The notes under the pieces: model-generated
The model's input: only the letters and a program-made list of their open reading frames with translations
Told to the model about the DNA's origin: nothing
Databases searched by the model: none
Origin: Chaetomium olivaceum
Lineage: Eukaryota; Ascomycota; Sordariomycetes; Sordariales; Chaetomiaceae
DNA length: 64,000 nucleotides
Direction of reading: 5' to 3'
NCBI GenBank assembly: GCA_039881045.1
Contig: JAYWVB010000020.1
Location: forward strand, 186,001-250,000
Program-made: the position numbers and the translations under genes
Part shown: positions 1 through 10,701 of the stretch, one piece after another
How positions within the stretch are numbered: position 1 is the stretch's first letter
How the letters are laid out: every line of letters begins with the position of its first letter

Positions 1-2947
1 TCGAGGGGACCTGAAGATTGCACATTGTGTCATTGTGCAATTGAGCCAATGACGAGGATTTTGGGTTCGATTTCATGCACGTAGGTTGTTCATCGTTGCG
101 GCACAGACATGGACCTGAATGGAACCTGCCCGACAGGAGATGCCCGAGATGGAAATCTGTGAACCAACTCAACAACCTTGGAAGTCTTTTTAGTGGCTCA
201 CCTGGAGTTAGACTGGAAAGCGGGCTGGGCTTTCAGGCTCGGCAGGGGCGGCAGGGCGGCCGAGGTGGTGTCGAGGTGGTCCGAGCTCGCTGTGGGTTTT
301 TCTCAAAAGGCCGTGCCTCGAACAAACGTCATCGCCATATCTTGAACTTTGTTATCAGCAGGGATATCCTGTTTTCCCGAGTCCGGATCGACGAGAAACC
401 CGGGGCTCGCTTCCCGGCCCCAACAAAGCATCCACAGCCGATGGCTCCGTCGATGGCTCCGTCGACGCCTTCCCCTCTCGTCCCAAGCCCGGAGATGCGA
501 AATCCTCCCTCTTCCCCCGCCAGATGAAGCAAACCGAGGGCATCGTCTGGTTAGAAACTGCTTCGAGAACAAAAGAGAACGACTTCATTCTCCTGACAGT
601 GACGCGCTCATGACTTGCTGTCCATCATTCTCGCCACTCTTGGACCACCTTTCTTCCGTTACTGGCCGATAAGTTCAGGCTCCCGGACCTCGTCTTCACT
701 TGCTTACATAGGAGTCGAGTCAGTCACTTTCAATACCCCCCCAACCGAATGGAGTCTACAATTTGGCCCGCTGAGCGGCAGTGCGCTGGCCAGTCGCCCA
801 ACGGCGAGATGCGGGGAGCTCGGACTTGGCCTGGACTCCTTAGGAGATCTTAGGCCGGCGGGGGAGGGGGCGGAGGGGGCGAAAGGGGGCGCGGAGGAGC
901 CGGGGAGCTCTATCCGGGTTTCCGTGGAGCCCGTAGATCTGGGGATCGGTGGGCAGGTGGACAAGACATCGAGCATCAGCGCACGTCCTTGATCTATGCC
1001 TCCAGATGCCACCGAGCCCGTCTTGGCCGTGATCTGTTGCGGGCCGGCCCGACGTACGATGCCCTCGCTCAACGAGAGCAACAACACGCAACGCAGACCA
1101 TCGACTGACGGCAGGCTTGTCAGCCCTCAGTCCCAAGTGATTTGCATAGAAACTATAGTCTATTCGCGTCGGGGCCAGGACATCGCTGATCCGCTCCGTT
1201 TTCATGAAAACCCCTGACATGTCATCGCTGAGGCAGCTTACCGGCCCCCTCCAGTAGCGAGTTATTGTTTGCTGGCCTCCCTCCCTACGGCATTGGCCTA
1301 ATAGCATCAATGACCGGAAGTTGTGCCATCGTGACTTACGCCAATGGAAGCCCGACTCATGCCCCGGGCCCACAAGGTGAAGTGGCCGAATCCAGGCAGA
1401 TACACCGAAGGGAAGGCCACGGCGATGACACCCTATTCGGGGCCATGTCTCAAAGCAAAGCTTACCGTGTGCACAGTAGGTGCCCTCGGGGCGACATGCA
1501 CCCGGACACATTCAGTTGGCATTGCATACATACCTGCAGGGAGCAGGGTTTCTTGTTTCCCGGTGATCACCACCTCCTCTGGACGGCCACACTGCCCATG
1601 ATGAAAGCTTGGGCCTCGATCTCGCAACTGCCCTCTTCCCCAGGTAGGCTCACATGCTATCACTGTGGTAAAATGCATGTGACAATGACCTACCGTTATC
1701 TCGAAAGCCAACCGTTGTCTGTGACAGATATTGCAAACATGCTTGAAAGTCTGAGTCGTTGAACTTGACATGGTCAGGGGTTGGGGCCAACCGCTAGATC
1801 CAACAGACTCGCCACCTCCGATTAGTGTACCTCCTGATCCCAAGTACCTGAGCCTTTGTGTACTGTAGCAGTAGACAGGGATCCTCTTGACAGGAAAGTG
1901 TTTCAGGTTTTGTCATACGCACGCCCAGTGCGATGGTTCGTTCACGAACTTTCATGTGAAGACTCAGATCGCGTTGGTTGCGAAGGCAAGGTAGTCCCAG
2001 GGAGGTGTCAGTCCAGAACATCGTCACCAGCAAGCCTTATCTCTCCTCACACGGACCGTGACCGTTGTAGAGTAATCATTGTCTCCAGGAAACCGGACCG
2101 TCGTTTCACGACACACTCGAGAGCAGCGTCCTGGAGGGCCTCAAGCAGTGCAATGATCATTCGTGACGCCACGGGAGCCACGTTGATCCCTACGGTCGAG
2201 GCACATGCATGATGCCTCCACGTTCTCATTAGATGCTGTAAGTTGGCGGCAAATACTGCTCCTTCCAGGATCAGCTCCGACGTTGACGAAGGTAAGCGAG
2301 TCTCGTTGGCGACGGCCAATCTCCGGGCGTCATGGTTGAATCGAGTAAGGGCAGAGGCAAAGAGGCAGAGAGGCAGAAGAGCCAGAAGAGCCAGAGCTGT
2401 TGGGATACGGCCCTCCTGTCTCTCACCCCTTCTACCGCGTCCAATGTCCCGAGACAAGGCAACTAACTCGGAGGCATGTAGCCACGAGCTGTAGCGTAGT
2501 ATCTCGTGCTTCCCTTCCCTTGATGAACCCATACGTGTAAACCGTGGCTGGCGGGAGTTCACCGCGGTTTACCCAGCTGATAATAGCGTTTGCCACCCTG
2601 GGTCTAGGACGTCTCCGATGTACGATCTTCTACCCTCATCCCCGACACACGGGGCCAGTCCATATCCGCTATGGGTACGTACCGGGCTGTGCTAGCTCAT
2701 GCACAGAACAAACCCCGCCCTCCGTCTCAACTTCTTGCATAAGCCATTGTAGAAGAGATAGTCTGTGAGGTGGGCAGATACAAGGGCCATTTGTTAAGTC
2801 ACTTGGGACGATTTGACAACGACAGAGGAGGGGAAGCTTCCTAGGCCTGCCCCGGGCAGCCTCCGTTCCCGGCAAGCCAACTCCACGACGGAGAAGCCAG
2901 TCGGAGATATAAGGTACCAGGGCTGGCCCATTCCTAGCCGACCTACC
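1..2947. other. Gene-free stretch at left edge
   Basis: No open frame here reads like a conserved protein. The longest frames on either strand (for example 840-1511 minus) are rich in Arg, Pro, Ser and His in the way of non-coding GC-rich DNA. No intron-exon chain, tRNA or repeat family could be supported. The last few hundred bases probably hold the promoter and leader of the gene starting at 3060; a pyrimidine-rich tract lies at about 2950-3010. Confidence 0.5.
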
Positions 2948-3472
2948 ATGCCTTTTCTCTCCATTCGCCCTTCATTTTCCTTTACTCCCTCTCACCTATC
3001 ACAATCCACAAACGCAAAGCATACCGAATATCCTACAAGGGAGCAGCCCGTCCTTCATCATGGGCCAAATCTTGCCCTTCGCCCCAGGCAGGTCTCACCC
3101 GTACCAGCACCGGCACCGGCACCCCCAGCCACAGCACCCACAGCAACCCCAGCACCACCAGCACCACCAACACCACCAACAGCAACAGCAACAGCACCAG
3201 AACCAACGCCAGCACCACCAGCACCACCAGCACCACCAGCACCACCAGCACCACCAGCACCACCAGCACCACCAGCACCACCAGCACCACCAGCACCACC
3301 AGCACCAGCACCAGCAGTACCAGCCGCACCAGCAGCAGTACCAGTACGCTGCCCTGGCACAGCGTCACTTCAATCAGGCCATTCCCATCAACACTGCCCT
3401 GCCCACGCCAGGCAGCTCAGGCTCGATGGTTCCGTCTTGCAACGACGACCCCCACCCCGTAAGATTCGCTAA
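2948..3472 (+). other. Overlapping alternative frame / upstream ORF over the CAC-CAG repeat
   Basis: An ATG at 2948 in fair context (acc before ATG) opens a second frame that passes through the start codon of the main gene at 3060 and stays open through the whole repeat to 3472. It turns the repeat into Pro-Ala-Pro units instead of the His-His-Gln units of the main frame. I cannot say it is translated. A ribosome using it would bypass the 3060 start, so it could act as a repressive upstream ORF. Open frames over such repeats can also arise simply because the repeat contains no stop codon in any frame. Confidence 0.2.
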
Positions 3473-5312
3473 CTCTTATTCATGGTTGGTCACTGAGCTA
3501 ACGCCAGTTCCGTAGCGTCCACTGTCACTCAACAACACCGAGCGTGAGCAACTGAGGGAAGCTCTCAACGAGCCCGACCCCTTCTCTCTTCCACCGGTGC
3601 TCGACTCGTTCACCTCTTCTGCGCTGGAAGAGAGGTCCTTGGCTGGTTACACCCCGCGTTACCCAACCGCCGACCCCGACGCCGAACCCTCTCTCCCCGG
3701 GCGGGCTCCCGGCGGGGTCGTGTCCAGGGACGAGCCACCATTAGACCCCCGTCCCCGGCGCCCCTCCTACACAGACAGGTTCGTTGCTAGCTCTGCACCG
3801 CCCGAGGTGCCGCTGCCCCCGCCCTTCGTGGCCACAAACCCCAGCAGCAGTGCTCCTGTTTTTGCTGCCCAGTGGGCCCCCAACAGAGCGCGGTACTCAG
3901 ACAGCGGCATGAACCGACAGTACCCCGGCGGGATAGCCTACCGCATCATCCGGCCGCCTCCCGGCTTTGAATCGGAGTCCCCCGTCAGGTACTACTACAC
4001 ACCCCATGAGCCACGGCTCTGTCAGCGATGTTACAGCGCCGAGGCTGTTTACCCTGCTGAGGCTCCTTTTGAGCCCTCTTGGGCTTCAACTCCCGCCCGA
4101 GCCGTCGACAGACCTAGAACCTTTGACTTTCTAGCCAATAATACCACTAACACGGGCGACAACACGGGTATCACCACCGGAATGGGGACCGGTTTATACG
4201 CCGGCAACGTCTACACCAACGACACTAACGACACCAATATGACCAGCCCCAACACCAGCACCAACATCAACACCGGCCCCAGTGCCCCCAGCGTCAACAA
4301 CGCCGCCACTGCCACCAACACCAGGCCCAGCGCCGCCAGCGTCAACAACGCCGCCACTGCCACCAACACCAACACCAACACCAACATCAACACCGGCCCC
4401 AGCGCCCCCAGCGTCAACAACGCCGCCACTGCCACTGCCACAAACACCACCACCAACCTAAACACCAGTAACACTAATACCTTTGCGAGCGGCACTGGCA
4501 TGAACACCGGCAATGTCGACACGGGTGTCAGCATAACCGACCAGAACACCAACGGCCATACCGCTAACTTCATCTCTCCCAACCCCACCCACCGCAACAC
4601 CACCTCAGCCAGCCCACCCCCTACCAACCCCACCGCCACTTCAGACCGCCGGCCGGCCTACACCCACGAGACCTACTACGGCGATGAGGGCGACATCGAA
4701 GACATTGAAGACGACGAAGTCCGGTTGAAGCTCAACCATCTGCTCTTCCGGTCGGCTTCAATGACCCTCGCCGCGCTATACCCTAGCTTCCCGACTCCGA
4801 GCTTCGGGCTGGAAGACTACGACGACGACGAGGACAACAACTCTCCACCCATCCCCAGCACTGCCAGCACCCCACCGCTCTTTTCGCAGCACTATCAGCA
4901 GGCCGAGCAAGGCGAGATTCCCATCATCGCCACCATCCCGCTGCACGCGCTGCACGCGCAGCAGCAGCAGCAGCAGCAGCAACAGCAGGCCATCGCGGCC
5001 GTCGCCGCCGCTACCTCTGCCAGCTCCAGCTCGCCTCTCTCGGCCTTTTTTGAAGAAGGCACGGACGAAGAAGACGACGGCCTCGACTTCGACTCGGACT
5101 CCGACTCGGACTGGTCCACGTCCTCCATGTCGTCGGCCAGCCACCTTGCCGCGGCCCGAATCTTTTCTCCGCGCACGGGCTCGCCGGCACCGGTTTCGGC
5201 GTTTGATTTTTCGGATGATGATGACGAAGATGATGATGAAGATGATGATGACGATGACGCCAAAGATGACGAAGATGATGATGAGGAAGAAGAAGCCCGG
5301 TCGGCGACCTAA
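3060..5312 (+). CDS. Low-complexity acidic-tailed protein of unknown function
   Basis: Two exons, 3060-3458 and 3516-5312, are joined by a 57-nt intron (GTAAGA...CTAAC...TAG) in phase 0, giving about 731 residues. The N-terminus is a His/Gln repeat (HHQ units, residues about 25-100). Next come a Pro/Ser/Asp-rich part, an Asn/Thr-rich part with three near-identical 16-residue repeats, and a polyQ run of about ten. The end is a nearly pure Asp/Glu block. I see no catalytic motif or membrane segment. Composition suggests an intrinsically disordered nuclear or regulatory protein, but that is inference. The frame ends at TAA 5310-5312 and then continues open in the same frame to TAG 5409-5411 with protein-like sequence. 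The start at 3060 was chosen because exon 1 is open from it and splices in frame; an overlapping frame begins at 2948. Confidence 0.6.
3150..3330 (+). repeat. (CAC CAC CAG)n-type coding repeat
   Basis: A run of CAC/CAG/CAA codons, dominated from about 3212 to 3303 by a 9-nt unit (cagcaccac) in roughly ten tandem copies. It encodes His-His-Gln in the gene frame, Pro-Ala-Pro in another plus frame and Gly/Ala or Val/Leu on the minus strand, all without stops. Copy number is likely to vary between strains. Confidence 0.85.
4240..4446 (+). repeat. Three-copy coding tandem repeat (Asn/Thr/Ala-rich)
   Basis: Inside exon 2 of the 3060 gene, a 48-nt unit encoding GPSAPSVNNAATATNT is present three times. 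The second copy reads RPSAASVNNAATATNT, and short ACC-AAC runs separate copies two and three. The near identity at DNA level suggests recent duplication or homogenisation. Confidence 0.8.
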
Positions 5313-5411
5313 TCCGAGGTTGACCAGCTCGACTTTGAGCTGGAGCTGCTCAACTATTTCCCCTCGGACTCGGATTGGGAGATGCTCCTCATGGAGTTGT
5401 CTGGCATGTAG
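5313..5411 (+). other. In-frame open tail after the TAA stop of the 3060 gene
   Basis: Directly after TAA 5310-5312 the same frame reads 32 codons and ends at TAG 5409-5411. The tail alternates acidic and bulky hydrophobic residues (it contains DFELELLNYF and DSDWEMLLMEL), as in acidic transactivation segments, and it continues the acidic block before the stop. It could be the true C-terminus, cut off by a base error or a recent nonsense mutation, reached by stop-codon readthrough, or joined by a splice I cannot place. It is too ordered to look like random 3' UTR. Confidence 0.45.
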
Positions 5412-6418
5412 GGGTGAGAGGTTCGATACCTACTCTCTTACTTGATCCTCTTAACTCTTTTTCTTCCTTCTTTTTGCTGCTGGGCAGCGTCGGGACTTTG
5501 GGTAACGACACCGGGGTTTTGGGAGGTAACACTGGGGAATCAGGAAGCAACACCGGGAACTGGGAAGCAACACCGGGGCTTTGGCCTTGAGTAGGTTGTA
5601 TGCACATCTACAGTGCATGCCTATGTTGCTGTTTGTGGTGTTCAGGTTTGGCTTCTTCCAGTATTGTTTTCTTTGGTGTGTTAATTTGTATTGTAATATG
5701 CTTTGGAATTGGAGGGGAAGGGGCATCAGGTCAAACGGAAAATTAGGGGGTCAATTCTGTGACCCTGTTTTTGCCCCGGCTTCATCCAAGTTTGCTGGTT
5801 GTTGTCTTTTCTGTCTGGGCGTTCACAAGGGAATGGAGGGGACCGGAGTACAAATTGTTACTATGGAAAAGGTTAGGTCAGGAGGGAAAAGGTCAAAGGG
5901 GAAAGGGGGCTGAGGGCAGGCTTGAGGTACCATATTGGGGGTTTTGCTGCTGCTTTCTTCTGCTTCTCTACACTCGTTCGCCATTGGCACGTGTACTTGA
6001 TCTTTAGAAAGAAAACAATCAGACCGACACACTGGCACCAAAAGAGGCGATTCAAGTTATGGAGTCCATTCATTTAGAGTAGAAGACTTGGGAAATCCAG
6101 GACTGGTGAGTCGTTCTCCTTTTGTTCGAGTCAAGTGCGTCCTTCATGCCTATAGTAGGGAAGCACATCTACCTCTTGCTCAGTCAGTGGTAACAAATGA
6201 GATTGAGAAAATATCACTCCCCGTCGTGCCAAGCCAACCAAAATCCTTCTACAATCTCCTAGCAACTCCCTCGCCCCCATGTCGTTTCATTAGATGCCGG
6301 TCAACGGAGCAGGTAAACGCCCAGTGAAGTAGTACAACAAATGGATGAAGTAGAACGCTGACGCCTTCACCCGAAATTAATCCTACACTTGCTCACCGGC
6401 CATCGGGCCACCGATAGC
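5412..6418. other. Intergenic, with short imperfect repeats
   Basis: Convergent 3' region between the low-complexity gene and PMT1. At about 5508-5582 there is an imperfect repeat of a unit like gggaagcaacaccgggg/aact, four to five copies. The rest is TG- and T-rich, as expected of 3' UTR. No gene seen. Confidence 0.5.
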
Positions 6419-9400
6419 TTAGAGCTCATCCACCTTGGCGCTGGCCTCATTCTTCTCACTGGCGGGTTTGGCGGCCTTCTCCTCGCGCTCCTTTTCGCCT
6501 TCGACACTCTTCTTCGGCTCCGGAATCGGCTCATCTAGGACGACCCGCTTCGCCGTTTCGCTATTGGCACCTGAGATAGAACGTTCGTTCGTCAGCAAAT
6601 AGATTCCGAATGAAGCCTAGGAGCCAGATTGCTCAGCAGAAGACTTACCCTCAACGTCCGGGTGGGGCGGGGCAACGCCCACCGGCGCAGGCTGCTCCTG
6701 TTCCTGCGCCTCCACCGGCTGCTCGTCAGCCGGCAGCAGGATCTCATTGCCCTGGGCATCTACAACACGAGTGCGGGTTTCATAGCGCGTCTTGAACTCA
6801 ACCTTGCCCTCAAGGGCCTTGACCTGCTCCTCGTCTAGGAGGTTGCCGTCCTGGTCGCGATACTCGACACGCTCCTCGGTGTGGAGGAGCCGCTTGTTGT
6901 CAGCCACCGGGGCGCCCGAAACATCTGCCTTTCCTTCTTGCTGTTGGGCATCGGCGATCGGGACCTGACCCTGCTGCCCGCCCGCTACAGGGGGCTCCGC
7001 AGGGGGAGCCTTTTTCGCCGCAACCGATTTCTGGGGTGTCTGTGCGGCTGCCGGGGTGGAAGGCAGCGAGTTGTACGCGTCGTACTGCGGAGATGTTAGC
7101 GCAAGGTGCAACTACCCAAATGCCTCAAGTGGATGCTGAACCCCGTGCCCGTCACTATGACACATGGTTTATCCAAGTTGCCGGTTCCTAGCACGGGCAA
7201 ACACGGAACAAGCCCACCGTTGGACCGTCATGATATCATCACCACTTGCTTACTGGGGTCGCATGATCGGGAAGGCCACTTACGCTGTCCAAGGAATGTG
7301 TTGCAATCCCAGTCCCAGGTGCTGAAAAGTTTGACGCGTTTGCACTCCGCCTTAGTCCAGGGGTTGCCGTACGCAAGAGGGGAGAGGAGAGTGAAAGCGA
7401 CCATCGACAAGACAAGGAAACCAACGGCACCAGCCTTGCCGATGATGGGGTTCTCCCTCAAGCCAAGGCCAGAAATACGCGTGGTCGCGAAGTCGTAGAT
7501 CTGGCAGAAGGCGATGATGCCGAAGTAGAGCGCAGGGAAGTAGTGGTGGAGGAAGAGCTGGCGCTGCATCAGGTAGAAGGGAAAGTAGTGGAGAGCCCAG
7601 CCAAGGACCGACGTGCCGATCTCGTAATCGAACCGCTTAAAGACGGGAATCGCGTAGTCGTTGCAGCTGCGCTGCCACCGGAGAACAGCAATGCCCTTGA
7701 ACAAGACGTAAATGACGACGGCAGCAGTGGCGCTCCACCAGATGACGGGGTTGCCGATGAGATAGATTTGGCGGTGCTCCTTGCCCCAAAAGTTGATACC
7801 ACGGCTGAGAATGGGCCACGAAGGGGGACGAGAATCCCAAGCGTGGGACTCGACGAGGCCAGCATTTGTCTTCCACATGACCTTCTGCAGCTCCCAGAAC
7901 TTGCCGAAGAAACCCGGGTTGGCATAGTTGACCGTCTCAGCATCCGGGCCCAACTTGGGGTGGTCGTTGGACTCGATGTGCCACAGGCTGTTAGGGAGAG
8001 TGCCGCCACGGGCGCAGGTAACTTCCTGCTGCTCCGAAGCCCACTCGGGGAGCTTAACCTTGTGTGAGAAGAGCACGCAGCCGGTCATGACGTGGACAAG
8101 TCTGAACTTGGTATCGATTGTACGGAGACGCTGTTGCGCGATACCAGACTTGGACTTCTGCTTGACGATCTCAATGCGGAAGAAATCGTTGGCATCACCA
8201 TCAAAACCCTCGTAGCCATACGCGGAGACCTCGTTCTGCCAGTCGGCCTCGGTGACGGGGGCGCGGACATCGTGGGAGTGAAGACGGCGGTGGGTGGGTA
8301 GGTGGTACAAACGGAGCACGGCACCGTTCTCGATGTAAGGCGTGTCGGGAAGGTTGTACCAGGCGTTGGTGCCATTGATCGGTTGGCCATTGATATCGAG
8401 TGGCTGGGTCTGGTTCTCGAGGAGCCAAAAAGTTGTTGTCGTCCTTGTGGGGATAGAGGGTGATCTGTTGCTGCTTGGAACCCGTCGGATACATCAGGGG
8501 GTGGGAGTGGAGATATCCGCCTTGTGTATTAACGTGTTTGATCGAGACTCGGCTACCCATCAAAACGTCCGCCGGCACGTTCTTCATGCCCTTAGAATTC
8601 AGAGTCGACTGGAACTCGGAGCTCATGAAGCCGTCGCCGTCGCCAGGGTTTTGGAGGACAAGGAAGTGGATTCCGAACATGGCCATGTAGAACGTGAGGG
8701 GAATGACGATAAGGCAGAACAGGCGAGCCATAAAGTGCTTCGCAAAGATACGCTGCGCGACCGTTAGAAAGCCGCTTGAATGTCAGTCGGGGTTGGGGAC
8801 TTACAGTCGAAACGTTCTTGTAGTCACCCAGGAGAACCCAAAGTTGGACCAGAGTCAAAAGGCCAACCCAAGCAATCGTGAACAGCCCAACCCACTTGAT
8901 GCTGACAGTCATGCCCAGGCCAAGACCAGTCATGGCAAGCCAAAACCACCAGCTCAACCCGAAGGCCCTGGACGGACCAAGCTCTTGCTGGTTTGTGAAC
9001 GACGTGAAGGCAAAGGCAGTGAAAGCGGTGGCGATCATCAGGGGAGAATCGAGAAGGATCAAGCGCGCCTGCGTAAGGAGCCCATTCTCTGCGACGAGGG
9101 TTAGCTGAAGTCCTGGCGCGGTATCTAGGGGCGAGTTGACAAACCAAAGATGATGAGGCCAGCACCCATAGCTGACGTAAAAGTGCGGCAACCGGAAGCC
9201 TTGAGGGTCAGGAACATGGTCGGGGCGAGCAGAATACCACAGATAGCCGGGAACATGCGCATGGCGACGTATGGAACGCCGGGCTCGAGGTAGTCCTTGC
9301 CAATATCCTTGAAATCGAAACTTCCGTCGAACCCAGCAGCCCAGCCGAAGAGGGTGATCATCAGCTTCGCGAGCGGAGGGTGCACATCCATGAAGAATTT

Positions 9401-9751
9401 GCCCTTGATGTACTTCGTGGCAAAGCCACCGAAACTATAAGAGCCTTGTCAGCTACGGTGTCTCCCCGTGAAGGGGTGTTACAGGGGGACATACTGGACT
9501 TCATCGAAGACAACACTGGTGGGCTGGTAGATGCGGAACAGGCGCACTGCGGCAGCCAGAACCGTGATCGCAATCACGAGCTGGAAGTCCGAGCCCGGGA
9601 GCAGGAAGACATCATTGTCTTCGACACCCTCGGACGAGTAGTCGTCCTTCCGCTTCGATGCCTTGTTCTTGGGTTTTTGGCTGATATCTGATGCCGCCGG
9701 CGGGGAGGACGCCCGCACGGCCGGCGGCTTAGAGCTCGCCGATCGAGCCAT
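6419..9751 (-). CDS. pmt1: Dolichyl-phosphate-mannose:protein O-mannosyltransferase, PMT1 family (two frame breaks)
   Basis: Transfers mannose from dolichyl-phosphate to Ser/Thr of secretory proteins in the ER membrane, usually as a heterodimer with Pmt2. Exons on the minus strand: 9495-9751, 9145-9434, 8805-9088, 7284-8752, 6649-7084, 6419-6570; about 961 residues if two one-base breaks are ignored. The lumenal loop-1 motif VVFDEVHFGGFA (Asp83-Glu84, the catalytic DE pair) spans intron 1. Later come multiple membrane segments, a MIR-type lumenal region with LHSH motifs, and WDWDCNTF before the C-terminal tail. The insert GFDGDANDFF and the long charged tail fit PMT1 rather than PMT2 or PMT4. 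Frame breaks: one extra T in the coding-strand T run at 8427-8431, and one extra G at 7289-7290. The protein aligns smoothly on both sides of each. The C-terminus ends KVDEL, which resembles an ER-retrieval signal. It is divergent from PRP21. Confidence 0.93.
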
Positions 9752-10701
9752 CAAGGGCGGTTCGTGAGCGAATTGTCGGGACAATTGAGATCGCGATGCA
9801 CTCGGAGGTTTCGATGTTGGGGTCGCCCGGCAGGGTTCAAAGGGTGTGTCGAAACGGCGTGGCAGTCGCAGCCACAGACACGCCGATCATAAAACGGGTG
9901 GATTAACGAGAGTCGCGAAGGGTCAAGCTTCAATTACAAAGTTACCATTGATGCGCAAAAAAGAAAAATGGTAGAAAGTGGATTCAACAGCCACAGAAGA
10001 AGAAACAGTTGGCGTCGAAAAGAAGAAGACGAGAAGACTCGCCAGTTGTGTCGTGTTCTGGCTTCGACCTCGAGGACAACAAGTTGAGGCAGAATCGGAA
10101 AGGGGCAGCAGTTGAAGGGTCGCCCGCTGACAGGCATCCATCCCGTCCATAAAATTAATGAGCTGAACTGGCCTTAACCCCTGTCCGTCTATAAACGGCC
10201 GGAGATGGTGGGTCAAGGCTTGGGGCCTGTGTCCATTGGTCGACTTTTGCATTGCACGGGCCACTGGCTCGACCCGTAACCTGGGACGCGCCGCCGATAC
10301 GACGAATTTCGTGCACGTGCGAGCTGTAACGTTAAGCAATGGGTAAAATATGTAAAGCCGTCAAGGTTGAAGAGAGGAAAAAAGTCCAATATTTATTACG
10401 ACGATAGTTTAATCTCAAGGAATTTTAGTCATCTAGTACTTTGTAGTTCTTTTTAGAAGGTGATGCGGTGCCCGAGGGACTGGTGGCTTGAAATCAAAAG
10501 CCCAGATCGATAAGCTGATGTTACATTACACTTCGCAGGGGTCATTTGCTGCACAGACCGAAACGGGCCATCCTCAATCGGCAAGGACTTCGAGAAAGGC
10601 TGGGCGTTCCGTTCGTTACAGCAAAACATCCAACGGCAAACCGAAAAATCAACAACGAACACCGACCTTACCATCACAGCCACCACACAAACACGCTCGT
10701 C
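9752..10701. promoter_or_regulatory. Shared divergent promoter region of PMT1 and PRP21
   Basis: About 950 bp separate the start codons of two divergent genes, so both promoters and leaders must lie here. A relatively AT-rich patch is at 10340-10450. No conserved gene or RNA is visible. No specific binding site is claimed. Confidence 0.5.

Noticed and set aside
840..1511. 223-codon minus-strand frame as a gene
   Set aside because: Composition is Arg/Trp/Pro-rich in the manner of random GC-rich sequence, with no motif, no hydrophobic pattern and no supporting splice structure.
3140..3330. CRISPR-like array
   Set aside because: Units are contiguous 9-nt codon repeats without spacers, in a eukaryotic coding region.
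3033..3368. Minus-strand Val/Leu- or Gly/Ala-repeat proteins over the CAC-CAG repeat
   Set aside because: They are stop-free only because the repeat lacks stop codons in every frame; there is no coding sequence outside the repeat.
4950..5260. Minus-strand polySer and polyCys frames
   Set aside because: Complement of the polyQ and Asp/Glu codon runs of the real gene.
7543..8067. 174-codon plus-strand frame inside PMT1
   Set aside because: Shadow of the conserved PMT1 lumenal and membrane region on the opposite strand.
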